Shown here: one piece after another, positions 56,238-64,000 of the stretch
How the letters are laid out: each line of letters begins with the position of its first letter
How positions within the stretch are numbered: position 1 is the first letter of the stretch
Assembly (NCBI GenBank): GCA_963851085.1
Contig: CAWKNX010000004.1
Location: forward strand, 62,001 to 126,000
Length of the DNA: 64,000 bases
Source: DATFVJ01 sp963851085
Lineage (GTDB): Bacteria; Actinomycetota; Actinomycetes; Streptosporangiales; Streptosporangiaceae
Direction of reading: 5' to 3'
Made by a program: the position numbers and the translations under genes
The notes under the pieces: generated by a model
What the model saw: only the letters and a program-made list of their open reading frames with translations
Databases searched by the model: none
What the model was told of the DNA's origin: nothing

Positions 56238-56726
56238 TTGACCCTGTACGACATCCCGCTGCGCACCCTGTCCGGCGAGCCCGCGTCGCTCGCCGGCTAC
56301 CAGGGGCAGGTGATGCTCGTGGTGAATGTAGCCTCACGGTGCGGCCTGACACCGCAGTACACGGGCCTGGAGCAGTTGCAGGAGCGGTACGGCGATCGCG
56401 GCTTCACCGTGCTCGGCTTTCCCTGCAACCAGTTCATGGGCCAGGAGCCCGGTACCGCCGAGGAGATCAAGGAATTCTGCTCCACGACGTACGGGGTGAC
56501 GTTCCCGCTCTTCGAGAAGATCGACGTCAACGGCGAAGCCAGGCACCCGCTCTACGCGGCGCTGACCGCGGCGCCGGATGCCTCGGGCGAGGCAGGTGAC
56601 ATCCAGTGGAACTTCGAGAAGTTCCTGATCTCGCCGGACGGCGAGGTGGCCGGCCGGTTCCGGCCGCGCACCGGGCCCGAGTCGCCCGAGGTCGTGTCGG
56701 CCCTCGAATCCCTCCTGCCCCGCTGA
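56238..56726 (+). CDS. Glutathione peroxidase-family thiol peroxidase (Cys form)
   Basis: Peroxidase of 162 residues. The catalytic residue is Cys35 (NVASRCGLTPQY, codon TGC), with Gln in FPCNQFMGQE and Trp/Asn in IQWNFEKFLI. Cys63 in FPCNQF is the position of a conserved second Cys. Actinobacterial members generally use thioredoxin or mycothiol systems rather than glutathione. TTG at 56238 is the start, with AGGAGGG eight bases upstream. Although selD and selB are in the window, this enzyme is not a selenoprotein. Confidence 0.94.
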   Translation: MTLYDIPLRTLSGEPASLAGYQGQVMLVVNVASRCGLTPQYTGLEQLQERYGDRGFTVLGFPCNQFMGQEPGTAEEIKEFCSTTYGVTFPLFEKIDVNGEARHPLYAALTAAPDASGEAGDIQWNFEKFLISPDGEVAGRFRPRTGPESPEVVSALESLLPR

Positions 56727-56756
56727 CCACATCCCTCCTGCCCCGCTGACCACATC
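56709..56756. repeat. 23-base tandem duplication across the peroxidase stop
   Basis: ccctcctgccccgctgaccacat occurs twice in tandem, the first copy containing the stop codon of the glutathione peroxidase gene. The second copy is non-coding. Confidence 0.88.
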
Positions 56757-56968
56757 AGCCAACGGCTGGCACGGGAAGCCGACGGGCTGACCGGGCCCGC
56801 CGTCAATGGACGTTTGCCAAGGTCGCGGGGTTAGCAGCGCCATTAGTACCGGTTTATGCGGTCGTCACCCCTCCCGAGTGTTTTCGGTTTGTCTATGGAA
56901 CTGGGCCCAAACCGCAATTAGGGTCAGCGGCGACACGGGAAGTCACCGGCGACATGAAGGGGTGCGCC

Positions 56969-59422
56969 ATGAGACAGAAGATCCGTGATCTTGCCAAGCG
57001 GGACCGCGTCACGGCCTGGCCGGGGGTGAAGGTTCCCCGCGGGCCCGTCACCGCCACCGTGGTGGCGGTGGCGCTGATGATCGCGATGTCGGCATCGGCG
57101 ATGACCAGAACAACGGCGTCCGCGTCCGGCCGGCCCGCCTATATGGACGCCAAACTGCCAATCCAGGCTCGCGTCAATGACCTCCTCGGCCGAATGACTT
57201 TACCGGAGAAGATCGGCCAGATGGTGCAGATCGAGGCGACGCAGGTCACCGATACCACCAGCAGCTGCACGAGCCAGGGCGGCTTCAACCTGCCAAACCC
57301 GGTCTGCGAGCAGAAGATCTTCGTCGATGACAACGCGGGCTCGATCCTGGCCGGCGGCACCGACATCCCGATCGACACCACGGGCAAGGGCGGTCCGGGC
57401 AACACGGGCCTCGACTGGGCCAACGAATACAACATCATGCAGGCCTACGCGATCGCGCACTCACGGCTGCACATACCGGTCATCTTCGGCGTCGACGCTG
57501 TGCACGGCTTCGGGCACCCATACCAGGCGCCGCTGTTCCCACAGTCGATCGGGATGGGCGCCACCTGGGACCCGTCCGCCGCCATGACGGGTGGCGAGGT
57601 GACAGCCAACGCGGTGCGCGCGACCGGATGGAACTGGGTCTTCGCCCCCGTCCAGGACGTCTCAAGGGACAACCGCTGGGGCCGTACCTACGAGACCTGG
57701 TCCGAAGAGCCCGAGCTGGCCGCCGCCTTGGGCGCCGCGAACGTGCGCGGGATGCAAAGCGTGGGCAGCGGCGGTCTCAAAGTGACCGCCACCGTCAAGC
57801 ATTTCGCCGGATACTCCGAGTCCATCAACGGTCACGACCGGGTGCAGGCAGACCTGCCGATCCGCGAACTGCAGGACACTTTCCTGCCCTCGTACCAGGG
57901 GGCACTCGACGCAGGCGCGGGCACGGTCATGGTGGATTCCGGTTCGATCAACGGTATTGCCGCCACCGCGTCGCACTTCCTGCTGACCACGGAGCTGCGC
58001 GACCGGCTGCACTTCAAGGGCGTGGTAATCAGTGACTACGGTGACGTGCCGGCCCTGGCAACCACCTACCATCTCGCGTCCGACCTGGCCGGCGCGGCCG
58101 CCCTCGCCATCAACGCGGGCGTCGACGTGGCCATGCTGCCGTTCAACGCCGACCAATGGCAGACGGCCGTGCAGCAGGATGTGGCCGACGGGGCCATTTC
58201 CAAGGCCACGATCAACCAGGCCGTCACGCGGATCCTCACGCTGAAGTTCCAGCTCGGCCTGTTCGATCACCCGACCGTTGACGCCAGCAAGGCTGACGCC
58301 GCGGTTGACGCCGGTAGGGACAGCACGCTGCAAGCCGCACGCGAGTCCATCACGCTGCTTCGCAACCAGGGCAACACGCTGCCGCTCACCCCGAGCGCGC
58401 ATGTCGTGGTCACGGGGCCGAGCGCGGACTCGATGACCAATCAGCTCGGCGGCTGGAGCGTGAGCTGGCAGGGCGTGTTCGGCGCCGGCCACGTGTGCTG
58501 CATGGGGCCAGCGAACCAGATCCCGCCCGGGACCACCGTGCTGGCGGGAATGAAGACGGACGGCTCCAACGTGGTGTACGCACCTGACCAGGCGTCCGCC
58601 GTCGCGGATGCCGCGTCCGCGGACGCCGTCGTCGTGGCGGTCGGCGAGAAGGCGTACGCCGAAGGGCTGGGCGACAACCCCCAGCCGCAGCTCACACCCG
58701 ACCAGAAGGACCTGATCAGCGCGCTGGAGGCGACCGGCAAACCGGTGATCGTCGTCGTGATCGCCGGCCGACCGCTCGGCCTCGGCCCGGCGGAGAACGC
58801 CAGCGCCATCCTGATGGCCTACCAGGGCAGCACCGAAGCGGGGCAGGCCGTTGCCGACGCCATCTTCGGCAAGATCGACCCGAGCGGCAAGCTGCCCGTC
58901 ACATGGCCCTCCGACGCGGCCACGGTCGGCGGGGACTTCAACACGGGCGCCCCGTCACCACTTGGCGATGAACCGAAGTTCTTCGACCAGCTGCCCTACA
59001 CGGGCTCGGGCCCCGGCAGCGGGTACAACCCGCTGTACCCGTTCGCTTACGGCCTTTCCTACACCACGTTCAGCACCACCGGGCTGTCCGCGACGAGCAG
59101 CGTGTCCAGCCACGGCAGCGTCACCGCGAGCTTCACGGTGACCAACACGGGCAAGGTCGCGGGGACCGACATCGTGCCGGTGTACGTGCACCAGCCGGTC
59201 AGCGCGGTCGTCGTGCCGGACCAGCGACTGGTGGGCTTCACCCGGGTGACGCTGGATCCCGGGCAATCGAAGACCGTGCAGGTGTCCTTCCCGGTGTCGG
59301 AACTCGCTGTCACACCCGGTGACATCGACAGCGCCGGCAGCCCTCAGGTGGAGCACGGCTCCTACCAGGTACAGATCGGCACTCCGGCGAGCCTGAGTGC
59401 TGACTTCACCATCCACGGCTGA
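56969..59422 (+). CDS. Secreted GH3 beta-glucosidase
   Basis: Exported glycoside hydrolase of 817 residues. A long n-region and hydrophobic core (ATVVAVALMIAMSASAM) form the signal peptide. The GH3 N-domain runs from LLGRMTLPEKIGQMVQIEA with IPVIFGVDAVHGFGH, KHFAGYSESINGHDR and the nucleophile Asp356 in GVVISDYGDV. The C-terminal sandwich includes RESITLLRNQGNTLPL and YPFAYGLSYTTF, followed by a fibronectin III-like domain (SFTVTNTGKVAGTDIVPVYV). It resembles bacterial and plant exo-beta-glucanases. ATG at 56969 has AAGGGG seven bases upstream. Confidence 0.95.
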   Translation: MRQKIRDLAKRDRVTAWPGVKVPRGPVTATVVAVALMIAMSASAMTRTTASASGRPAYMDAKLPIQARVNDLLGRMTLPEKIGQMVQIEATQVTDTTSSCTSQGGFNLPNPVCEQKIFVDDNAGSILAGGTDIPIDTTGKGGPGNTGLDWANEYNIMQAYAIAHSRLHIPVIFGVDAVHGFGHPYQAPLFPQSIGMGATWDPSAAMTGGEVTANAVRATGWNWVFAPVQDVSRDNRWGRTYETWSEEPELAAALGAANVRGMQSVGSGGLKVTATVKHFAGYSESINGHDRVQADLPIRELQDTFLPSYQGALDAGAGTVMVDSGSINGIAATASHFLLTTELRDRLHFKGVVISDYGDVPALATTYHLASDLAGAAALAINAGVDVAMLPFNADQWQTAVQQDVADGAISKATINQAVTRILTLKFQLGLFDHPTVDASKADAAVDAGRDSTLQAARESITLLRNQGNTLPLTPSAHVVVTGPSADSMTNQLGGWSVSWQGVFGAGHVCCMGPANQIPPGTTVLAGMKTDGSNVVYAPDQASAVADAASADAVVVAVGEKAYAEGLGDNPQPQLTPDQKDLISALEATGKPVIVVVIAGRPLGLGPAENASAILMAYQGSTEAGQAVADAIFGKIDPSGKLPVTWPSDAATVGGDFNTGAPSPLGDEPKFFDQLPYTGSGPGSGYNPLYPFAYGLSYTTFSTTGLSATSSVSSHGSVTASFTVTNTGKVAGTDIVPVYVHQPVSAVVVPDQRLVGFTRVTLDPGQSKTVQVSFPVSELAVTPGDIDSAGSPQVEHGSYQVQIGTPASLSADFTIHG

Positions 59423-59835
59423 AGTCCGCCAGGGCTTTATGGCACAAGAAGGGGTGTCTGACTAGGAGCGTCAAACCCGCGGCAGCCGTTCGGGATCAAT
59501 GTTTTGACCCCTGATCCTTAACGGCTGCCGCAGGGTGGCGCCGGCCACGGCGCAGCGGGGGTCCCGGGGGGTCGCCCCCGGGCCAGCACAGCCCTACGGC
59601 TGCCGCAGGGTGGCGCCGGCCACGGCGCAGCGGGGGTCCCGGGGGGTCGCCCCCCGGGCCAGCACAGCCCTACGGCTGCCGCAGGGTGGCGCTCGCCACG
59701 GCGCAGCGGGGGGCTGCCACGAGAGCGTTGCCCAAAACTGGCAGCCGCCGGCGATGGCGGGGGTGACGTGCGGCACGCGGCGCCTGGGACCTTCAGCCCT
59801 GGCCACCGGCGTAGCGGCGCGACTGCACTTGAGGC
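59423..59835. other. 413-base spacer between the GH3 and MFS genes
   Basis: Mostly the G/C-rich tandem array. The remaining 120 bases before 59836 should contain the MFS promoter. Nothing else is recognised. Confidence 0.5.
59521..59715. repeat. G/C-rich intergenic tandem repeat, two and a half 75-base units
   Basis: Units starting acggctgccgcagggtggcg at about 59521, 59597 and 59673 contain gggggtcccggggggtcgccccc(c)gggccagcacagccc. The third is cut short at 59715. The GGGGGTCGCCCCC core is self-complementary and is shared with the arrays after other genes near 25.2 and 35.9 kb. Confidence 0.85.
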
Positions 59836-61782
59836 ATGGCACTCCGCACACGTGAGTCCCCTGCGCCGCCCGTCGGCGAGAGCACGCAGCCGCGGCGATG
59901 GCTCGCACTCGCGGTCCTGTGCGTGTCACTGCTGATCGTCAACCTCGACAACACCGTGCTGAACGTCGCGCTGCCGACACTGGTGCGGGATCTGCACGCC
60001 ACCTCCAGCCAGCTCCAATGGGTCGTCGACTCCTACGCGCTGGTGTTCGCGGGACTGCTACTCGTGGCCGGCAGCCTGGCCGACCGGGTCGGCAGGAAGC
60101 GCACGTTCATGGCGGGCCTCATCGCCTTCGCCGGCGCGTCGGCGTGGGCGGCTTTCTCCGGTTCTGTGCCCATGCTGATCGCCGCTCGGGCCACCATGGG
60201 CATTGGCGCCGCGCTGATGATGCCGTCAACATTGGCGATCATCACCGACATGTTCAGGCAGCACCACGAACGCCAGCGCGCGATCGGCATGTGGGCCGGT
60301 ACGAGCGGGCTGGGTATCGCGCTCGGCCCCATCGTCGGTGGCCTGCTCCTCGCACACTTCTGGTGGGGATCGGTGTTCCTGATCAACGTGCCGATCGCAC
60401 TGGTGGGCCTGTTCTGCGCGCTGCCGCTGGTCCCGGACTCCAGGAACGCCGCGGCGCTGCGGCCCGACCTGGCCGGTGGGCTGCTGTCCATCGCCGGCCT
60501 TGGCCTGGTGCTGTGGTCGATCATCGAGGCGCCTGTGCACGGCTGGTCATCGACCCAGGTAATCTTCACCGGCGCCGCCGGGCTGGTGGTACTTGGTGCG
60601 TTCGCGGCGTGGGAGCGTTTCACCTCACACCCGATGCTCAACCTGCGGTTCTTCCGCCGCAGGAGGTTCTCTGCGGCGATCTCGTCGGTGGGACTTGTCA
60701 TGTTCGGCCTGCTCGGCTCGCTGTTCATGCTCACCCAGTTCCTGCAGTTCGACCTCGGCTATACCGCGCTGCAGGCTGGAATCCGCGTGCTCCCAGCGGC
60801 CGGCATGATCGCGGTGATCGCCCCGCTGTCTGTTGTCTTCGTCCGCGCCGCCGGGACCAAGCTGACCGTGGCGGCCGGCCTGCTGAGCATCGCCGCAGGG
60901 CTCTGGCAGATCTCCGGCGCCACGGTCACGTCTACCTACACTGACACGCTCGCTGGCGTCATCCTGCTCGGCATCGGCGCGGGCCTGGCTATCCCGGCCT
61001 CCACCGAGTCGGTGATGGGTTCGCTGCCGCGCAGCGACACGGGCGTAGGATCCGCGACGAACGGCGTGTTCCTCCAGGTCGGCGGGGCGCTCGGGGTCGC
61101 TGTCATCGGCAGCCTGTTTGCCACCCGTTACCAGGACGTGATGACGGCCGTGCTGGCTCCCCGCCACCTCCCCCATGCCGTGGAGAGCACGATCCTCGGG
61201 TCGATCGGCGGCGCCCAGAGCGTGCATCTGGGTGGCGCTACCGGTGCGCTGCTCGCCCACGTGGCCAGTTCGGCGTTCATCAGCGGGATGGATCTCGGGC
61301 TCCGCACCGGCGCGGCCGCCGCACTCGCCGGCTGCGTTCTCGCGCTTGTGGCCCTGCCCGCCCGGCCCGCCCGGCCAGCGGATGGCCGCGTTCCCGCACC
61401 GCCAGCACCCGGCGGCGCAGGAGACCTGGCACCCGGCGCGGGAGATCTGGCACCCGGCGCGGGAGATCTGGTACGCGGCGATACCGTCGATCTGGCGCAC
61501 GGCGAGCCCCGGAGCCCGCCCCCGGGAACGCCTCGGAGCCAGCGCGAGGCAACGCCGGGTCTTCATGATCGCGCTCTAGTGGCCGATAAGGATCACTCTC
61601 GGAGGGCTGGCGGTGCCGCGGCGACGCCCAGCCCGATGAGTGGCCGCTGCGCCGGCTTCAGCCACCTCAGCACCTTGAGCAACTCCCCCATCGGCAGTGT
61701 CACGCAGCCCGTCGTCGCGGTGCCGATGTTGACGTGCAGGAAGATCGCGCTGCCCAGGCCCGGGGTGCGGGCGGTGTTGTAG
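59836..61782 (+). CDS. DHA2-family MFS drug transporter with anomalous C-terminal read-through
   Basis: Fourteen-helix multidrug transporter (EmrB/QacA type). NLDNTVLNVALPTLVRDLHAT is the D1 signature with its Asp, motif A is GSLADRVGRKRTFMAG, and motif C is WAGTSGLGIALGPIVGGLL. The transporter proper ends near residue 515 (ALAGCVLALVALPARP). The frame then continues through three 21-base repeats (GDLAPGA), crosses a fragment of the hairpin repeat at 61549-61573, and runs antisense over the next gene to 61782. The last 120 or so residues are therefore probably not native; a lost stop or an indel near 61390-61580 is likely. Confidence 0.9.
   Translation: MALRTRESPAPPVGESTQPRRWLALAVLCVSLLIVNLDNTVLNVALPTLVRDLHATSSQLQWVVDSYALVFAGLLLVAGSLADRVGRKRTFMAGLIAFAGASAWAAFSGSVPMLIAARATMGIGAALMMPSTLAIITDMFRQHHERQRAIGMWAGTSGLGIALGPIVGGLLLAHFWWGSVFLINVPIALVGLFCALPLVPDSRNAAALRPDLAGGLLSIAGLGLVLWSIIEAPVHGWSSTQVIFTGAAGLVVLGAFAAWERFTSHPMLNLRFFRRRRFSAAISSVGLVMFGLLGSLFMLTQFLQFDLGYTALQAGIRVLPAAGMIAVIAPLSVVFVRAAGTKLTVAAGLLSIAAGLWQISGATVTSTYTDTLAGVILLGIGAGLAIPASTESVMGSLPRSDTGVGSATNGVFLQVGGALGVAVIGSLFATRYQDVMTAVLAPRHLPHAVESTILGSIGGAQSVHLGGATGALLAHVASSAFISGMDLGLRTGAAAALAGCVLALVALPARPARPADGRVPAPPAPGGAGDLAPGAGDLAPGAGDLVRGDTVDLAHGEPRSPPPGTPRSQREATPGLHDRALVADKDHSRRAGGAAATPSPMSGRCAGFSHLSTLSNSPIGSVTQPVVAVPMLTCRKIALPRPGVRAVL
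61549..61573. repeat. Hairpin repeat family, truncated fragment
   Basis: The sequence around 61549-61573 matches the tail/left-arm junction of copy C (25461-25484) with one inserted base, and stops after the first half of the left arm. The right arm is missing. Confidence 0.7.
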
Positions 61783-62408
61783 GCGATGACCGCGCCGTAG
61801 TCGTAACCCGATACGTCCATCGGCTCCGGTGCGGCGCCCGGATCACGGTACCTGCCATCGATCCACTCGTTGTAGAAAGGGCTCGACGCGTCGTCGTCCC
61901 AGACGTCGTACGGATGAGCTTGCCGGTACCTGAAGGCCACCCCAGGGTCGGGCAGAGCGCCGAAGAAGAACCCGAAGCCGAACGTGCCTGACGGGGTGCG
62001 CCCGTCGCCTTCCCTCTTGCGGCCCGGCGGCGCCATCCCCGCGTTGCCGATCCGCGCTGTCCACGGCCCGAACATCCTGAGCCACCGCCCGCGCACCCGG
62101 TCATACGCGGTGAGTGCCGCGTAGGTCGCGCCGTAGGACTCCGCGCTTACGATGACGATCTGCCCGGCCTGTGCCTGCCGCCGTGTCACCGCCCGAGCCG
62201 CCGCGTGGCCGCGGTCCGCACCTGTGACCGCGGCCCGGTCGGCCGGGTCCGCGGGCTGCTCAGCCCGCGAAGGCGGCGCGGTCACCGCCGTCTGCGGCAG
62301 CGGGGCGCCGCCGGTGCCGGAACGCGCGCCCGCACTGGCGCAGCCGCTGACGGTGCCGATGGCGACGCCCGCGGCGATCAGTCCGGCAGCCGCAGCGCGC
62401 GCCCGCAT
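61593..62408 (-). CDS. YkuD-like L,D-transpeptidase-family lipoprotein
   Basis: Exported protein of 271 residues with signal ARAAAAGLIAAGVAIGTVSGC ending in lipobox VSGC, a low-complexity linker, and a YkuD-like domain: KREGDGRTPSGTFGFGFFFG, FLHVNIGTATTGCVTLPMGEL. The His and Cys of the catalytic HxxxxxxxxGC core are present, but the Arg of the SHGCIR signature is replaced (GCVTLP), as in the actinobacterial variant group. It may crosslink or edit peptidoglycan; catalytic competence is not certain. ATG at 62408 has GGAGG 11 bases upstream. Its 3' end is overlapped by the read-through of the MFS frame. Confidence 0.83.
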   Translation of the reverse strand: MRARAAAAGLIAAGVAIGTVSGCASAGARSGTGGAPLPQTAVTAPPSRAEQPADPADRAAVTGADRGHAAARAVTRRQAQAGQIVIVSAESYGATYAALTAYDRVRGRWLRMFGPWTARIGNAGMAPPGRKREGDGRTPSGTFGFGFFFGALPDPGVAFRYRQAHPYDVWDDDASSPFYNEWIDGRYRDPGAAPEPMDVSGYDYGAVIAYNTARTPGLGSAIFLHVNIGTATTGCVTLPMGELLKVLRWLKPAQRPLIGLGVAAAPPALRE

Positions 62409-62816
62409 ATCCGCCGCCTCCAAGCTCGCGTCAACTCCTCCGAGGCCGCCAGCCTAGTGGCCTGTAGGCCCGAAGCGAAGCATGATCGATGGCCGGTAGG
62501 ACGGCCAATCCGGTGCCCAACGGGCCCTGGATCATGATCCGGGCGATGGCCGCGGCCCGGGCAGCGCCGGGCTTCATGATCGCGGTAACTTCTCGGCGAT
62601 ATGTGCGGAAAAGTTACCGCGATCATGAAAGCCGCCGTGGGGTCAGGGCAACGGTACATATTGACAGCCGCGGGAGGCCCGCCTACGGGCCATCGATCTT
62701 GGCGAACGGCAACCGCCCCGGCGGGGGCACCGGCGGGGGCACCGCCCGGCCTGGATCAGCGGTCCACCGGGCATGTCTCCGGAGCGCGGGTCCCGCACGA
62801 TCTCTTGTTCGTGTGC
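62409..62816. other. 408-base spacer with repeat copy E
   Basis: The stretch between two minus-strand genes holds hairpin copy E and must contain the promoter of the transpeptidase-like gene. The rest (62670-62816) shows no recognised element. Confidence 0.5.
62510..62668. repeat. Hairpin repeat family, copy E
   Basis: The longest hairpin: perfect 19-base arms TTCATGATCGCGGTAACTT at 62573-62591 and complement at 62611-62629, with loop ctcggcgatatgtgcggaa. The tail lies on the left (62510-62572), as in copy C; the right flank gtcagggcaacggtacatat is shared with copy C and, inverted, with the flank of copy D. It lies after the CHAD gene and upstream of the transpeptidase-like gene. Confidence 0.93.
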
Positions 62817-64000
62817 CTATTTCTTCCCGCGTCCCGCAAGTGCGGGCAACGCACGCTCCATGTCGCTTGCCTGGCAGGCCTGGCGTTCGTACAACAGGCC
62901 GTAGGTGAAGGTGTCCTCCCCAGCCGCACGTGCCTGGTCCGCGATGCCGCGCAGCACCGTCCGCGCGACGACGCTGTCGTGGTGATCGCCGAGCAGTCCC
63001 TGAAGTTTCTTCGTCCAGCTGGCCTGCCGCCTAGCCGCGCCGCCGAGCGCGGGCGTGGCCGCTTCCGCGGCGTAGCGCGCACGCTTGGCGGCCTTGCGTG
63101 CCTCGTGGATCGCGGTGTCCCGGTCGCCGTCCCCGGCGACGGGCACGGCCGCGAGGGCACGCTCCAGGCGCCGCGACGCCCGCTTCACCGGCTTGGCCAG
63201 CGCCTTGCCCGCCTTGCGCGCCGCGAGCGGTGTCAGGGGCGGATCGGCGATGAGCGCGTCCAGGTCATTGAGGAGGCTGAGATAGCGCTGGCCGTCAAGC
63301 TCGCGCAGGGCGGCCTCGCGAGCCTGCGCCAGCTCATTGCCGAAGTGCCCGCTGATGCGGGCCTTGACCGGACCTTCCACCAGGTCCGGCGGGATGTCGT
63401 CAAGCTCGGCGGTGAACCTCGCGAGCAGCACCTCGGCGTCACGAGGTAGCCCGAGCACGGTCGCCAGCCATTTCAGCTCGTCGCACAGCGGCCGTGTCCG
63501 CTCCCGGTCGACGATCTCGCCGAACGCCTGGAGCACGCTCCTGGCCCGGCGGGTCGCAACGCGCATCTGGTGGACGGCGTCCGGCTCGTCGCGCCGCACG
63601 AGCGGGTCGTACCGCGTGATGGCGTGCGCCTGGTGCCGCACATACGCGAGCACCACGTCGCCGGCCGGCGTGCTCGGTGTCAGCCGCCGCGATCCGTCGC
63701 CGGCCCCGGCGCCAGCTTCATCTCCCGCCGCCTGTCTGGCGGCGCGCAGCCGGCCTCCGAGCGCACGCTCCAGCTTGGTTCCCGTCGCCGCAGGCCGCGC
63801 GCCCGCCGCGAGCAGCCGCGCGTCGACCGCCCGCAGCAGGTCGCGGTCGCCGGCCACGAGCTCAACCTCGATCTCGTCCCACGTTGTGGCGCCGGATCCG
63901 TCCATCGGTTCCGCGGACACCTCGTCGGTCGCGATCTCGGCGAGGGTCCCCCCGGCGTCGTCGAGGAGGCGGGAAACGCGGCGGGTGGTCCGCATGTGCA
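62817..64000 (-). CDS. CYTH/CHAD domain protein (5' end beyond window)
   Basis: The visible 394 residues end a CYTH domain (TTRRVSRLLDDAGGTLAEIATDEV and TWDEIEVELVAGDRDLLRAVD, about residues 3-55) and then a CHAD domain of about 280 residues. CHAD features are DAVHQMRVATRRARSVLQAF with its basic helix, the second half TAIHEARKAAKRARYAAE, and LQGLLGDHHDSVVA. CHAD domains bind inorganic polyphosphate and CYTH domains process triphosphates, so a role in polyphosphate handling is likely. The frame remains open to the right edge, so the N terminus is missing. Confidence 0.9.
   Translation of the reverse strand, partial: HMRTTRRVSRLLDDAGGTLAEIATDEVSAEPMDGSGATTWDEIEVELVAGDRDLLRAVDARLLAAGARPAATGTKLERALGGRLRAARQAAGDEAGAGAGDGSRRLTPSTPAGDVVLAYVRHQAHAITRYDPLVRRDEPDAVHQMRVATRRARSVLQAFGEIVDRERTRPLCDELKWLATVLGLPRDAEVLLARFTAELDDIPPDLVEGPVKARISGHFGNELAQAREAALRELDGQRYLSLLNDLDALIADPPLTPLAARKAGKALAKPVKRASRRLERALAAVPVAGDGDRDTAIHEARKAAKRARYAAEAATPALGGAARRQASWTKKLQGLLGDHHDSVVARTVLRGIADQARAAGEDTFTYGLLYERQACQASDMERALPALAGRGKK

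Noticed and set aside
56238..56726. Glutathione peroxidase as a selenoprotein linked to selD/selB
   Set aside because: The catalytic codon is TGC (Cys), and the frame has no internal TGA.

Overview
The window is high-GC actinobacterial DNA. The evidence is a type VII (ESX) secretion locus, mycosin-type protease, GuaB1- and FolP2-type enzymes, a WS/DGAT acyltransferase, F420-dependent oxidoreductase families, GlnR-type operator sequences and frequent GTG starts. Selenium genes (selD/selB), GH3 and GH18 hydrolases and several small paralogous families suit a soil filamentous actinomycete (Streptosporangiales/Catenulisporales/Frankiales-like), but genus cannot be fixed from sequence alone. Many genes that should be single reading frames are split by one-base shifts (eccC, mycP, folP2, guaB1, the chitinase-like gene, the acyl-CoA dehydrogenase, selD, gltA, a polysaccharide deacetylase, a glycosyltransferase). 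Indel errors in the assembly are more likely than mass gene decay, because frames resume precisely and essential genes are hit.

Layout. 1-7.6 kb: ESX locus with eccC (left end missing) facing an opposed operon mycP > tandem-YbaB (EspL-like) > EspC-like substrate > membrane WXG-like protein > small membrane protein. 7.8-10.6 kb: folP2-like and guaB1 (purine/folate). 11.1-16.2 kb: alpha/beta hydrolase, an SGNH/MBOAT pair likely to O-acylate a surface glycan, and a secreted GH18-like protein. 16.8-19.3 kb: cyclase/TPP-enzyme operon. 19.5-21.1 kb: ammonium transporter behind two GlnR-type boxes. 21.4-24.4 kb: two SDRs and an acyl-CoA dehydrogenase. 25.8-28.7 kb: ABC-2 exporter operon. 29-33.6 kb: GtrA protein, divergent selD/selB, TIGR03084-type protein. 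33.6-38.5 kb: phosphopantetheinyl transferase, citrate synthase, serS, dapC-like aminotransferase. 38.6-44.9 kb: diguanylate cyclase, MFS exporter, DUF3068 protein, sirtuin, alcohol dehydrogenase. 45.2-51.1 kb: polysaccharide deacetylase, two F420-type enzymes, lipoprotein, WS/DGAT, glycosyltransferase. 51.3-54 kb: MDMPI-like protein, nucleoside hydrolase and ribokinase (nucleoside salvage). 54-64 kb: secreted Thr/Pro-rich protein, glutathione peroxidase, GH3 glucosidase, DHA2 MFS, L,D-transpeptidase-like lipoprotein, and a CYTH/CHAD protein running off the right end.

The most unusual non-coding signal is a dispersed family of long perfect hairpins (arms ATGATCGCGGTAA...TTACCGCGATCAT with a conserved loop and tail). 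Five copies and one fragment lie in this 64 kb, and the five complete copies each lie 3' of a gene, in both orientations. A second G/C-rich intergenic repeat family also follows gene ends. No tRNA, rRNA, CRISPR array, transposase or phage gene was recognised.
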